From: Streptomyces diastatochromogenes
Lineage (GTDB): Bacteria > Actinomycetota > Actinomycetes > Streptomycetales > Streptomycetaceae
Length of the DNA stretch: 64,000 nt
Direction: 5' to 3'
Assembly (NCBI RefSeq): GCF_002242805.1
Contig: NZ_MCGQ01000012.1
Span: 124,001-188,000 of the forward strand
Within the stretch, counting starts at the first letter, position 1; each line of letters opens with the position of its first letter. Positions 24,133 through 31,955 of this stretch are shown here, piece after piece. The position numbers and the translations under genes are program-made. The notes beneath the pieces were generated by a model. It worked only from the letters and a program-made list of their open reading frames with translations, ran no database searches and was not told the origin of the DNA.

Positions 24133-24861
24133 GTGAAACCTGAACCGACCGAGGAACCGGAGGGCAGGCCGATCGGCCGCCGTGTCTTCCTCGGCACCCT
24201 CGGCCTGGGCGCCCTCGGCGTCGCGGCCGCGCCGGTGCTGCAACGTGGCCTGGAGGGCTTCCTCGGCAGCATCTCCGGCAAGGACCCCACGGGCCTGACC
24301 GGCCTGCTGCCCAACGGCGGCGGCTTCCGCTACTACTCGGTCGCCGCGTCCGTCCCGCACAAGGGCCCCGCCGACTACCGGCTCACCGTCGACGGCCTGG
24401 TCGACCACCCGCACACCTACACCCTCGCCGACCTGCGCGCCCTGCCGCAGACCCGGCTGGTCAAGGACGTCCAGTGCGTCACCGGCTGGCGGGTGCCGGG
24501 CACCCCCTTCGAGGGCGTACGGCTCTCCCACCTGCTGGACGCCGCGGGCGTCCAGGCCGCCGGCAAGGCCATCCGCTTCACCTGCTTCGACGGCACCTAC
24601 ACCGAGAGCCTCACCCTCGACCAGGCCCGCCGCCCGGACGTCCTGGTCGCCCTGCGCATGCAGGACAAGGACATCGGCCACGACCACGGCGGCCCGGTCC
24701 GCCTCTACGTCGCCCCCATGTACTTCTACAAGTCGGCCAAGTGGCTCTCCGGGATCACCGTGACCGACCAGGTCAGGCCCGGCTACTGGGAGGAGCTCGG
24801 CTACGACGTCGACGCCTGGGTCGGCCGCTCGAACGGACGGACCGATGAGCCTACGAGCTGA
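24133..24861 (+). CDS. Molybdopterin-dependent oxidoreductase, Tat-exported
   Basis: About 242 residues from GTG 24133. The N terminus GRPIGRRVFLGTLGLGALGV is a twin-arginine signal (GRRVFLG). The sulfite-oxidase-type Mo-cofactor fold follows: DYRLTVDGLVDHPHTYTLAD, then VKDVQCVTGWRVPGTPFEGV, where Cys is the Mo ligand, and VRLYVAPMYFYKSAKWLSGI. It overlaps the cytochrome b gene by 17 bases. The pairing of a YedY/MsrP-like soluble enzyme with a membrane b-type cytochrome suggests periplasm-side reduction fed from quinol. Confidence 0.88.
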   Translation: MKPEPTEEPEGRPIGRRVFLGTLGLGALGVAAAPVLQRGLEGFLGSISGKDPTGLTGLLPNGGGFRYYSVAASVPHKGPADYRLTVDGLVDHPHTYTLADLRALPQTRLVKDVQCVTGWRVPGTPFEGVRLSHLLDAAGVQAAGKAIRFTCFDGTYTESLTLDQARRPDVLVALRMQDKDIGHDHGGPVRLYVAPMYFYKSAKWLSGITVTDQVRPGYWEELGYDVDAWVGRSNGRTDEPTS

Positions 24862-25471
24862 GACCCCGGCCCCGCCGAGCGCCCGCGTCCACCGCTTCAC
24901 CCACGCCGAGCGGTGGGTGCACCGCATCACGGCCGCGCTGATGGGCGCGTGCGTGGTCACCGCGGCCTGCCTCTACATCCCGCAGCTGGCCGTGCTGGTC
25001 GGGCGCCGCGAACTGGTCGTACGCATCCACGAGTGCGCCGGGCTGGCCCTGCCCGTCCCCGTCCTGCTGGGCCTGGCCTCCCGGGCCTTCCGAGCCGACC
25101 TGCGGTTCCTCAACCGCTTCGGCCCGCACGACCGCATGTGGCTGCGCGCGGCCCTCGTCCGCGACAAGCGCCGCTCCTCCCGCCCGGCGGGCAAGTTCAA
25201 CGCCGGCCAGAAGGTCTACGCGGCCTGGATCGCCGGGGCCACCCTGGTCATGCTCGGCACCGGCCTGATGATGTGGTTCACCCACCTCACCCCGCTGATG
25301 TGGCGCACCTCGGCGACCTTCGTCCACGACTGGCTGGCCCTGACCATCGGCGTGGTCCTGGCCGGCCACATCGGCATGGCGCTGGGGGACCCGGAGGCGC
25401 GCCGGGGACTGCGGACCGGGTCGGTGAGCAGGGAGTGGGCCAAGCGGGAACACCCGTTGTGGCGTCCGTGA
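24845..25471 (+). CDS. Membrane cytochrome b (FdnI/b561-like) partner
   Basis: A 208-residue protein with four transmembrane helices. Likely haem-ligand histidines are in HRFTHAERWVHRI (helix 1), LVVRIHECAGLAL (helix 2), ATFVHDWLALTIG (helix 3) and VLAGHIGMALG (helix 4), as in cytochrome b subunits of formate dehydrogenase and thiosulfate reductase. It starts within the Mo-oxidoreductase gene, so the two should form one electron-transfer unit. Confidence 0.85.
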   Translation: MSLRAETPAPPSARVHRFTHAERWVHRITAALMGACVVTAACLYIPQLAVLVGRRELVVRIHECAGLALPVPVLLGLASRAFRADLRFLNRFGPHDRMWLRAALVRDKRRSSRPAGKFNAGQKVYAAWIAGATLVMLGTGLMMWFTHLTPLMWRTSATFVHDWLALTIGVVLAGHIGMALGDPEARRGLRTGSVSREWAKREHPLWRP

Positions 25472-25514
25472 CGCCGCACGAACGGTGTCTTCCTGGTCTC
25501 CCTAGACTTGAAGG

Positions 25515-27242
25515 GTGGCCCGGCCCAATGAGGAGGTCGAGGCGCTCCTGCAGGAGTACGCGGACCTCATCGCGATCACGGGAGGCGACGCCTTCAAGGC
25601 GCGCGCCTACGAGAAGGCCGCGCGTGCCATCGGCGGCCATCCCGCCGACATCTCCCAGCTGGACGCCGACGGCCTGAAGGAGATCCCGAACGTGGGCAGG
25701 TCGATCGCCGAGAAGGTGATCGAGTACCTGCGCACCGGCACCATGGCCGTGGTCGAGGAGCGCCGGGCGAAGATCCCCGCCGGGGTACGGGAGCTGATCA
25801 CGATCCCCACGCTCGGCCCGAAGAAGGCCCTGCGGCTCTACGAGGACCTGCACATCTCCTCGGTGGACGAGCTGGCCAAGGCCATCGAGGCCGACGCGCT
25901 GGCCGATCTGAAGGGGTTCGGCGAGAAGACGCAGGAGAACATCCTGCACGGGATCCAGCTCCTGCGGCAGGCGGGCGACCGCATCCCGGTCCACCTGGCC
26001 CTCGACACCGCCGAGGAGATCGTCGCCGAACTGTCCGCGGTGACCGGCTGCAAGCGCTGCGCCTACGCCGGATCGCTGCGGCGCATGCGGGAGACCATCG
26101 GCGACATCGACATCCTCGTCGCGGCGAACCGGTCGGCGCCCTTCATGGACGCCCTCGTCTCGCTGCCGTCGACCGCGGAGGTGATCGCCCACGGCGAGAA
26201 GAAGACGTCGGTCCGCACCCACAAGGGCGTCCAGGTGGACCTGCGGGTGCTGCCGCCCACCTCGTGGGGCGCCGGGCTGCAGTACTTCACCGGCTCCAAG
26301 GGGCACAACATCCGCACCCGCACCATCGCCGTCCACCAGGGGCTCAAGCTCTCCGAGTACGGCCTGTTCGACGCCGAGAGCGGGGAGTCGCTCGCCTCTC
26401 GCACGGAGGAGGAGGTCTACGACCGGCTCGGCCTGCCCTGGATCCCGCCGACGCTGCGCGAGGACCGCGGGGAGATCGAGGCCGCCCTGCACGGCGAGCT
26501 GCCCGAGGTGCTGACCGAGCGGGACATCCGCGGCGACCTGCACACCCACACGGACCTCACCGACGGCCTCGCACCGCTGGAGACGATGCTGGAGGCCGCC
26601 GCCACACGCGGCTACGCCTACTACGCGGTCACCGACCACGCGCCCAACCTGTACATGCAGCGCATGACCGACGAGAAGATCCTCGCCCAGCGGGAGCAAC
26701 TGCGGGCGCTGGACGGCACCTTGGGCAGGATGCGGCTGCTGCACGGCACGGAGCTGAACATCGGCCCCGACGGCGACGTGGACTGGCCGGACGACTTCCT
26801 GGCCGGTTTCGACCTGTGCGTGGCCTCCCTGCACTCCCACTTCGACCTGGACCGCAGGGCGATGACCCGGCGGCTCGTGCGGGCCTGCGAGAACCCGTAC
26901 GTCAACGTCATCGGCCACCCGACCACCCGGCTCGTCGGCAAGCGCCCGGGTGTCGACGCCGACTGGGACGAGGTGTTCGCCGCCTGCGCCCGCACCGGCA
27001 CCGCGCTGGAGGTCAACGCCCAGCCCGACCGGCTGGACCTGCGTGACGAGGACATCCTGCGGGCCCGGCGGTTCGGGGTGAAGTTCGCCGTCGACACCGA
27101 CGCCCACTCCGTCCTCCACCTCGACCAGCTGCGCTACGGCGTCGGCACCGCACAGCGCGGCTGGCTCACCAAGGAGGACGTGATCAACACCTGGCCCCTG
27201 ACCCGCCTGCGCACGTTCCTGCGCAAGAGCGGGCGGGCCTGA
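25515..27242 (+). CDS. polX: DNA polymerase/3'-5' exonuclease PolX
   Basis: A 575-residue family-X polymerase from GTG 25515. Domains in order: N-terminal HhH region (DAFKARAYEKAARAIGGHPA; IPNVGRSIAEKVIEYLRTG), a polymerase palm with YAGSLRRMRETIGDIDILV (catalytic DxD), QVDLRVLP carrying a further Asp, then a C-terminal PHP domain from residue ~338 (GDLHTHTDLTDG; CVASLHSHFD; NVIGHPTTRL; DTDAHSV) giving the Mn-dependent exonuclease. All PHP metal ligands look present. Role: base-excision and end repair. Confidence 0.95.
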   Translation: MARPNEEVEALLQEYADLIAITGGDAFKARAYEKAARAIGGHPADISQLDADGLKEIPNVGRSIAEKVIEYLRTGTMAVVEERRAKIPAGVRELITIPTLGPKKALRLYEDLHISSVDELAKAIEADALADLKGFGEKTQENILHGIQLLRQAGDRIPVHLALDTAEEIVAELSAVTGCKRCAYAGSLRRMRETIGDIDILVAANRSAPFMDALVSLPSTAEVIAHGEKKTSVRTHKGVQVDLRVLPPTSWGAGLQYFTGSKGHNIRTRTIAVHQGLKLSEYGLFDAESGESLASRTEEEVYDRLGLPWIPPTLREDRGEIEAALHGELPEVLTERDIRGDLHTHTDLTDGLAPLETMLEAAATRGYAYYAVTDHAPNLYMQRMTDEKILAQREQLRALDGTLGRMRLLHGTELNIGPDGDVDWPDDFLAGFDLCVASLHSHFDLDRRAMTRRLVRACENPYVNVIGHPTTRLVGKRPGVDADWDEVFAACARTGTALEVNAQPDRLDLRDEDILRARRFGVKFAVDTDAHSVLHLDQLRYGVGTAQRGWLTKEDVINTWPLTRLRTFLRKSGRA

Positions 27243-27278
27243 ACCCGAGTCTCACCGGGCGGACTCGACCCCCCGGTC

Positions 27279-28394
27279 TCACCGCAGGGCCCGCACCGTG
27301 AGCGTGCCGTCGTCCGCGTCCTCGACCCGGGTGCCGAGGGCGCGGCTGCACCGGTCGAGGGTGGCGCGCAGCCACGCGGTGTCCTCGGCCGACGCGTGCT
27401 CCAGACGCATCCGGCGCGCCTGGAGCGGCACCATCCGCAGGCCGGTCAGCCGGCCGGTGCCGGGTTCGAGCGAGGCCAGGTACAGCAGCCGCAGATCGTC
27501 CCGGTAGCGCTCGTAGCCGCCGATGCCCTCGTAGTCGTCGACGAGGTCACCGCAGCCGTACAGGACGAGCCGGTCTCGGTACACCTCCAGCGGACGCGGG
27601 TGGTGCGAGGAGTGGCCGTGGACCACGCTCACGCCCGCGTCGACGAGCGCGTGCGCGAAACGGACCTCGGCACGGGAGACGCCGTACCCCCAGTTGGAAC
27701 CCCAGTGCACGGAGGCGACCACGATGTCGTCCGGCCGGCCGGACTGCCGCAGGCGGTCGGCGAATTCGGCCGCGGCGCCCTCCGTCGGCGCCGCGACCAG
27801 GGCCACCCCGGACCGCTCGGCGTCGGCCGCCCAGCTGTGCGGGATGCCGCTGGACGGCATCCCGAAGGAGAAGACCAGCACCCGTCCGCCCGACCGCAGC
27901 GGCACGGTCGCCGGCCGCCACGCCTCGGCCTCGTCCCGGCCCGCACCCGCGCCGCGCAGCCCGGCCGCCGCCAGCGAGTCCAGCGTCTCCGCGAGGCCCG
28001 GCGGCCCGAAGTCGAGCACATGGTTGTTGGCGAGAACGCAGACGTCGGGCCGCGCCACGGCGAGAGCGGGCAGGTTGGCCGGGTGCATCCGGTAGTGGAC
28101 TCCCTTGCCCGGCGCGAAGTCGCCGTCCCGGGTGACGGCCGTCTCCAGATTGATCACCCGCACGTCGGGCGCCGCACGCTCCAGCACCGGCAGCGCCTCG
28201 CCCCAGGGCCAGGAGGGCGCCACCGGCCGCGGTACCGGGCCGTTCGCCGCCTCCGCCAGGGCGACATAGTCGCGGGCGTCGTGCACATAGCCCTCCCGCA
28301 GGGCGGGGTCACCGGGGTGCGGGAGGATCTGGTCGACGCCCCGGCCGAGCATCACGTCACCGGCGAGAAACAGGGTGACGAGCCCCTCGGGCAT
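27279..28394 (-). CDS. CapA-family metallophosphatase-like protein
   Basis: A 371-residue protein with motifs of the CapA (PGA_cap) family: FLAGDVMLGRGVDQ, INLETAVT, VCVLANNHVLDFGPPGL, VHWGSNWGYGVS, VVHGHSSHHPRPLEVY and LVLYGCGDLVDDYEG, the metal-ligand blocks of calcineurin-like phosphoesterases. ATG 28394 has aggtgggg upstream. The family includes poly-gamma-glutamate synthesis proteins, but the other cap genes are missing. It lies 9 bases after the PRTase fusion gene. Confidence 0.88.
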   Translation of the reverse strand: MPEGLVTLFLAGDVMLGRGVDQILPHPGDPALREGYVHDARDYVALAEAANGPVPRPVAPSWPWGEALPVLERAAPDVRVINLETAVTRDGDFAPGKGVHYRMHPANLPALAVARPDVCVLANNHVLDFGPPGLAETLDSLAAAGLRGAGAGRDEAEAWRPATVPLRSGGRVLVFSFGMPSSGIPHSWAADAERSGVALVAAPTEGAAAEFADRLRQSGRPDDIVVASVHWGSNWGYGVSRAEVRFAHALVDAGVSVVHGHSSHHPRPLEVYRDRLVLYGCGDLVDDYEGIGGYERYRDDLRLLYLASLEPGTGRLTGLRMVPLQARRMRLEHASAEDTAWLRATLDRCSRALGTRVEDADDGTLTVRALR

Positions 28395-28403
28395 GATCCC
28401 CAC

Positions 28404-29708
28404 CTACACGTGTGCGGGTGCCATGTGGTCGGTGAACCAGTCGCGGGCCAGCTCGGTCACCCGCTCCAGCGTGCCGGGCTCCTCGAACAGATGCGTGGCG
28501 CCGGGGACCACCTCGAGCCGGTTCTCGCACCGCAGTCGGGCCTGCGCCTCCCGGTTGAGACCCAGCACCTGGATGTCGGCGCCGCCCACGATGAGCAGCG
28601 TGGGCGCCGTCACCTCGGGCAGCCGCGGCCCGGCGAGGTCGGGGCGGCCGCCGCGGGAGACGACCGCTGCGGGGCGGGCCGACGGTTCGGCGGCGGCCCA
28701 CAGGGCGGCGGCCGCGCCGGTGCTGGCGCCGAAGTAGCCGATGGCGAGCCCTTCGACGTCGGGTTCCTCGCGCAGCCAGCCGGTGGCACCGGCCAGCCGC
28801 CCGGCCAGCAGCGCGATGTCGAACACGTTGGCCCGGTCGCGCTCCTCGTCCTCGGTGAGCAGGTCGAACAGCAGGGTGCCGAGACCGGCCCCGTTCAGTC
28901 CCTCGGCCACGAACCGGTTGCGCGGGCTGTGCCGGCTGCTGCCGCTGCCGTGGGCGAAGGCGACGACCCCGGTCGCGCCCTCGGGCAGGGTGAGCCGCCC
29001 GCGCAGCCGTACGGCACCCGCCGCCACCTCCACCTCGCGGTCCTCGGCGCCGGTGCCGGCGAACCGTTCGTGGCGTCTGGCGGCCTGCCGCAGACAGGCC
29101 GTGACCTCGTCGTCGCCGGTCTGGGTGAAGTCGCCGTAGAACTGGCCGATGGCGAAGAAGTCGTCCGGGGTGTCCAGGCAGACCAGTTCGTCGGCGTCCC
29201 CGCCGAGCCGCCGGGCGAAGTCGCGTGGTGCGACGGGGACCGCCAGCACGATGCGCGCGGCACCCCGGGCCCGGGCGATCCGGCAGGCCACCCGCGCGGT
29301 CGAGCCGGTGGCCACCCCGTCGTCGACGACCACGACGGTCCGGCCGGCGACGCTGACGGGAGCGCGTTCGCCCCGGTAGCGGGCGGCCCGCTGCTCCAGC
29401 ACCTGGCGCTCGTGCCGCTCGACCCGCTCCAGTGCCGCCTGGCCGACGCCGGTGCCGCGCAGCACCTCCTGGTTGATCACCCGTACGTCGCCCTCGCCGA
29501 TCGCGCCCATCCCCAGCTCGGGCTGGTCGGGCACGCCCAGCTTCCGCACCAGGCAGACGTCCAGCGGCGCGTCGAGCGCCTCGGCGACCTCCGCGCCGAC
29601 CGGCACCCCGCCGCGCGGCAGTCCGAGCACCACGACGTCCTGGCCCCTGAGGTACTCGAGGCGCAGGCCCAGCCGGCGCCCCGCCTCGATCCGGTCGGTG
29701 AAGAGCAC
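28404..29708 (-). CDS. Phosphoribosyltransferase-hydrolase fusion protein
   Basis: A 434-residue two-domain protein. Residues 1-210 are a type-I phosphoribosyltransferase: FTDRIEAGRRLGLRLEYLRG, LPRGGVPVGAEVA, and the PRPP loop VVVVDDGVATGST (125-137). Residues 235-434 are an alpha/beta-hydrolase of the dienelactone-hydrolase type: VVAFAHGSGSSRHS, nucleophile elbow YFGASTGA with Ser329, Asp378 in VGGADIQ and His406 in GATHLF. The fusion is known in actinomycetes, but its substrate is not. It sits between DUF1876 and CapA genes on the same strand. Confidence 0.9.
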   Translation of the reverse strand: MLFTDRIEAGRRLGLRLEYLRGQDVVVLGLPRGGVPVGAEVAEALDAPLDVCLVRKLGVPDQPELGMGAIGEGDVRVINQEVLRGTGVGQAALERVERHERQVLEQRAARYRGERAPVSVAGRTVVVVDDGVATGSTARVACRIARARGAARIVLAVPVAPRDFARRLGGDADELVCLDTPDDFFAIGQFYGDFTQTGDDEVTACLRQAARRHERFAGTGAEDREVEVAAGAVRLRGRLTLPEGATGVVAFAHGSGSSRHSPRNRFVAEGLNGAGLGTLLFDLLTEDEERDRANVFDIALLAGRLAGATGWLREEPDVEGLAIGYFGASTGAAAALWAAAEPSARPAAVVSRGGRPDLAGPRLPEVTAPTLLIVGGADIQVLGLNREAQARLRCENRLEVVPGATHLFEEPGTLERVTELARDWFTDHMAPAHV

Positions 29709-29720
29709 GGCAGGGCTCCG

Positions 29721-30032
29721 TCATCCCTGGGCCGGCCAGAGCGGAGCGGGAGTCTCCGTCTCGGTCGCGCCCATCTCCTTCATGTCGCCCGCGGCCGCGC
29801 GCAGCAGCAGACGGCCCATGGCGATCAGCGCACGTCCGGCCGCGAGTTCGTCACCGATGTCGGGCACCGCCGTGTCGTAGGGGTTCCTGCGGGCCTCCGC
29901 GTGGCTCTCCAGGACGTTGTCCCCGGTGTCCAGGATGATCCGGGCCGTGGTGTCCGGGTCGTGTTCGGACAGGTACAGGTTCAGCCGCCATTCCTTGACG
30001 GACGGAGGACGGTTGCTCAAGGGTCGAGTCAT
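29721..30032 (-). CDS. DUF1876 domain protein
   Basis: A 103-residue protein from ATG 30032 with ggagag upstream. Residues 12-90 carry the DUF1876 pattern: VKEWRLNLYLSEHDPDTTAR, then ARRNPYDTAVPDIGDELAAGRAL and MGRLLLRAAAGDM, which folds as a double-stranded-RNA-binding-like alpha/beta domain. Family members are often near stress genes. It is first in a minus-strand run with the PRTase fusion and CapA. Confidence 0.85.
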   Translation of the reverse strand: MTRPLSNRPPSVKEWRLNLYLSEHDPDTTARIILDTGDNVLESHAEARRNPYDTAVPDIGDELAAGRALIAMGRLLLRAAAGDMKEMGATETETPAPLWPAQG

Positions 30033-30146
30033 CGTCCGTCTCTCCTCACTGCGTGCGAGGCAACGGGACGCACCGGCGCGTCTCCTCTTCCACTGTGCAC
30101 CGCGGCGGCGGTCGGCGCCTCCCCTGGTACGGGCAGAATGTGGGCC

Positions 30147-30521
30147 ATGACCACGCGCACCTGCCCCTGCGGCCGTCCCGAGTCCTACGACGCCTGCTGT
30201 GGCCGCTTCCACTCCGGCCCGGCCGCCGCGCCCACCGCCGAGGCGCTGATGCGGTCGCGGTACAGCGCGTTCGTCAAGGGGGACGCGGGGTATCTGCTGC
30301 GGACCTGGCATCCCCGGACCCGGCCCGAGCGGCTGGACCTGGACCCGGGCATGAAGTGGACGGGGCTGGAGATCCTCGGCAGCACCGACGGGTCGGCCTT
30401 CCACACCACCGGCACCGTGACCTTCCGCGCCTCCTACCGCGACGGCTCGCTGCACGAGCGCAGCCGGTTCGAGCGGGTGGACGGGGCGTGGGTGTACGTC
30501 GACGGGGACTTCCTGGACTGA
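30147..30521 (+). CDS. YchJ-family SEC-C zinc-binding protein
   Basis: A 124-residue protein. The N-terminal CPCGRPESYDACCGRFHSG is the SEC-C-type zinc motif (C-x-C-x8-C-C), followed by an NTF2-like domain (AEALMRSRYSAFVKGDAGYL; WHPRTRPERLDL; VTFRASYRDGSLHERSRFER). ATG 30147 is chosen; ATG 30138 is in frame. Function unknown. Confidence 0.9.
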   Translation: MTTRTCPCGRPESYDACCGRFHSGPAAAPTAEALMRSRYSAFVKGDAGYLLRTWHPRTRPERLDLDPGMKWTGLEILGSTDGSAFHTTGTVTFRASYRDGSLHERSRFERVDGAWVYVDGDFLD

Positions 30522-30542
30522 AGCGACTGAAGCGACTGAAGC
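30516..30542 (+). repeat. 9-bp tandem repeat (3 copies) over ychJ stop codon
   Basis: GACTGAAGC is repeated at 30516-30524, 30525-30533 and 30534-30542. The first copy contains the stop TGA, and the unit is a multiple of three, so copies read in frame past the stop carry further TGA codons. Confidence 0.85.
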
Positions 30543-30553
30543 GACCGACGTGC

Positions 30554-31255
30554 CTAGGGCGCCAGGATGTCCAGCTCCTCCAGGGCGCCCATGGTGATCT
30601 CCCTGGTCAGCTGTTCGGCCCGGGCCGCGTCGCCCGCGCGTACCGCCTCCGCGACCTGGACGTGCAGGGTCACCGCCGCCGGGTCGGGGTCCTCGAACAT
30701 CACCTCGTGATGGGTGCGCCCGGCCAGCACCTCCGCGACGACGTCGCCGAGCCGGGCGAACATCTCGTTGCCCGAGGCCATGAGGATGACCCGGTGGAAG
30801 GCGACGTCGTGGACGAGGTACTCCTCCAGCCGGTGGCCGCGTGAGGTGGCCACCATCCCCAGCGCGCACTCCGTGAGTTCGGCGCACTGCTCGGCCGTGG
30901 CGTTCTTCGCGGTCAGGCCCGCCGCCACCGGCTCGACCGCCGAGCGCAGCACGGTCAGGGAGCGCAGCTGGTGCGGGCGGTCGGCGCCCGCGAGGCGCCA
31001 GCGGATGACCTGCGGGTCGTAGACGTTCCACTCGGCCTTGGGGCGGACCGTCACGCCCACCCGGCGGCGGGACTCGACCAGGTGCATGGACTCCAGGACC
31101 CGGACCGCCTCGCGCATCACGGAACGGGACACCTCGAAGTGCTGGGCCAGTTCGTCGGTGCGCAGAACGCTGCCCGGAGGGTACTCGCCCGCAGTGATCG
31201 CGGGACCGAGGGTGTCCAGTACATGGCCGTGCAGCCCCCGGCCCGGTGTGCTCAT
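30554..31255 (-). CDS. GntR/FadR-family regulator of gluconate genes
   Basis: A 233-residue regulator. The winged HTH reads LRTDELAQHFEVSRSVMREA and VRVLESMHLVESRRRVG, followed by an FCD domain (LRSAVEPVAAGLTAKNATAE; HDVAFHRVILMASGNEMFAR) with metal-binding His/Asp. It is divergent from gluconokinase, and a palindrome with the FadR-type GTC-n-GAC core lies between them, so it most likely represses the gluconate/idonate operon until gluconate or a derivative is present. Confidence 0.88.
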   Translation of the reverse strand: MSTPGRGLHGHVLDTLGPAITAGEYPPGSVLRTDELAQHFEVSRSVMREAVRVLESMHLVESRRRVGVTVRPKAEWNVYDPQVIRWRLAGADRPHQLRSLTVLRSAVEPVAAGLTAKNATAEQCAELTECALGMVATSRGHRLEEYLVHDVAFHRVILMASGNEMFARLGDVVAEVLAGRTHHEVMFEDPDPAAVTLHVQVAEAVRAGDAARAEQLTREITMGALEELDILAP

Positions 31256-31289
31256 GCACTCAGAGTACGGCGTGGATCACGGAGCCAAA

Positions 31290-31300
31290 AAGTCAGACTT
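31290..31300. promoter_or_regulatory. GntR/FadR-type operator (AAGTCAGACTT)
   Basis: A perfect 11-bp palindrome with the core GTC-A-GAC typical of the FadR subfamily. It is 35 bases upstream of the regulator and 98 bases upstream of gluconokinase, so can control both. A weaker GTCACAGAC follows at about 31305-31313. Confidence 0.65.
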
Positions 31301-31397
31301 ATATGTCACAGACTCTTGAATTCGTCGTACCTAATGGGTTTCAGTGTGGCGACGCCGGACGTCGGCGTCGGATGTCGAGGAAGACAGCGAGGCAGTC

Positions 31398-31916
31398 ATG
31401 CGCACCCCCCAGGTCGTCGTCGTGATGGGCGTCGCCGGGACGGGCAAGACCACGATCGGTCCTCTGCTCGCCGCCCGGCTGGGCGTCCCGTACGCCGAGG
31501 GTGACGACTTCCACCCGCAGGCCAACATCGACAAGATGTCGGCCGGGATCCCGCTGGAGGACGCCGACAGATGGCCGTGGCTCGAGGCCATCGGTCACTG
31601 GGCGCACCAGCGGGCCGGGCTCGGCGGGGTGGTCAGCAGCTCGGCGCTGAAGCGGTCGTACCGCGACCGGCTTCGGTCCGTGGCTCCCGGGATCGTGTTC
31701 GTGCACCTCACGGGCGACCGGAAGCTCATCGAGGACCGGATGACCCACCGGCAGGGTCACTTCATGCCGACCGCCCTGCTGGACTCCCAGTTCGCCACGC
31801 TCCAGCCACTGGAGCCGGACGAGAGGGGAGTCGCCGTGGACGTCAGCGGCGGCCCCCAGGAGATCACCGATCGAGCCGTGAAGGCACTCGACGCGCTTCC
31901 CGACATCCCCGCGTAG
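31398..31916 (+). CDS. gntK: Gluconokinase
   Basis: A 172-residue P-loop kinase. VVVVMGVAGTGKTTIGPLLA contains the Walker A (GVAGTGKTT); EGDDFHPQANIDKMSAGIPL is the gluconate-binding signature of GntK/IdnK, followed by LEDADRWPWLEAI and VSSSALKRSYRDRLR. ATG 31398 was chosen (gaggcag upstream). It phosphorylates D-gluconate to 6-phosphogluconate for the pentose-phosphate pathway. First gene of a four-gene operon. Confidence 0.94.
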   Translation: MRTPQVVVVMGVAGTGKTTIGPLLAARLGVPYAEGDDFHPQANIDKMSAGIPLEDADRWPWLEAIGHWAHQRAGLGGVVSSSALKRSYRDRLRSVAPGIVFVHLTGDRKLIEDRMTHRQGHFMPTALLDSQFATLQPLEPDERGVAVDVSGGPQEITDRAVKALDALPDIPA

Positions 31917-31955
31917 CACCTCACCCCCGTCCCCCGTACCTGCAAGGGAACCCCC

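Noticed and set aside
27246-27267. Short inverted repeat CGAGTC/GACTCG between polX and capA as a terminator
   Set aside because: Arms of only 6 bp with a 10-base loop in a GC-rich setting; too weak to annotate.
27279-28394. Poly-gamma-glutamate capsule locus
   Set aside because: Only the CapA-like protein is present; no CapB/CapC ligase genes are nearby.
27396-30521. A 1041-codon plus-strand frame running through CapA and the PRTase fusion into ychJ
   Set aside because: Only the last 124 codons (from 30147) look like a real protein; the rest is antisense to two well-supported minus-strand genes.
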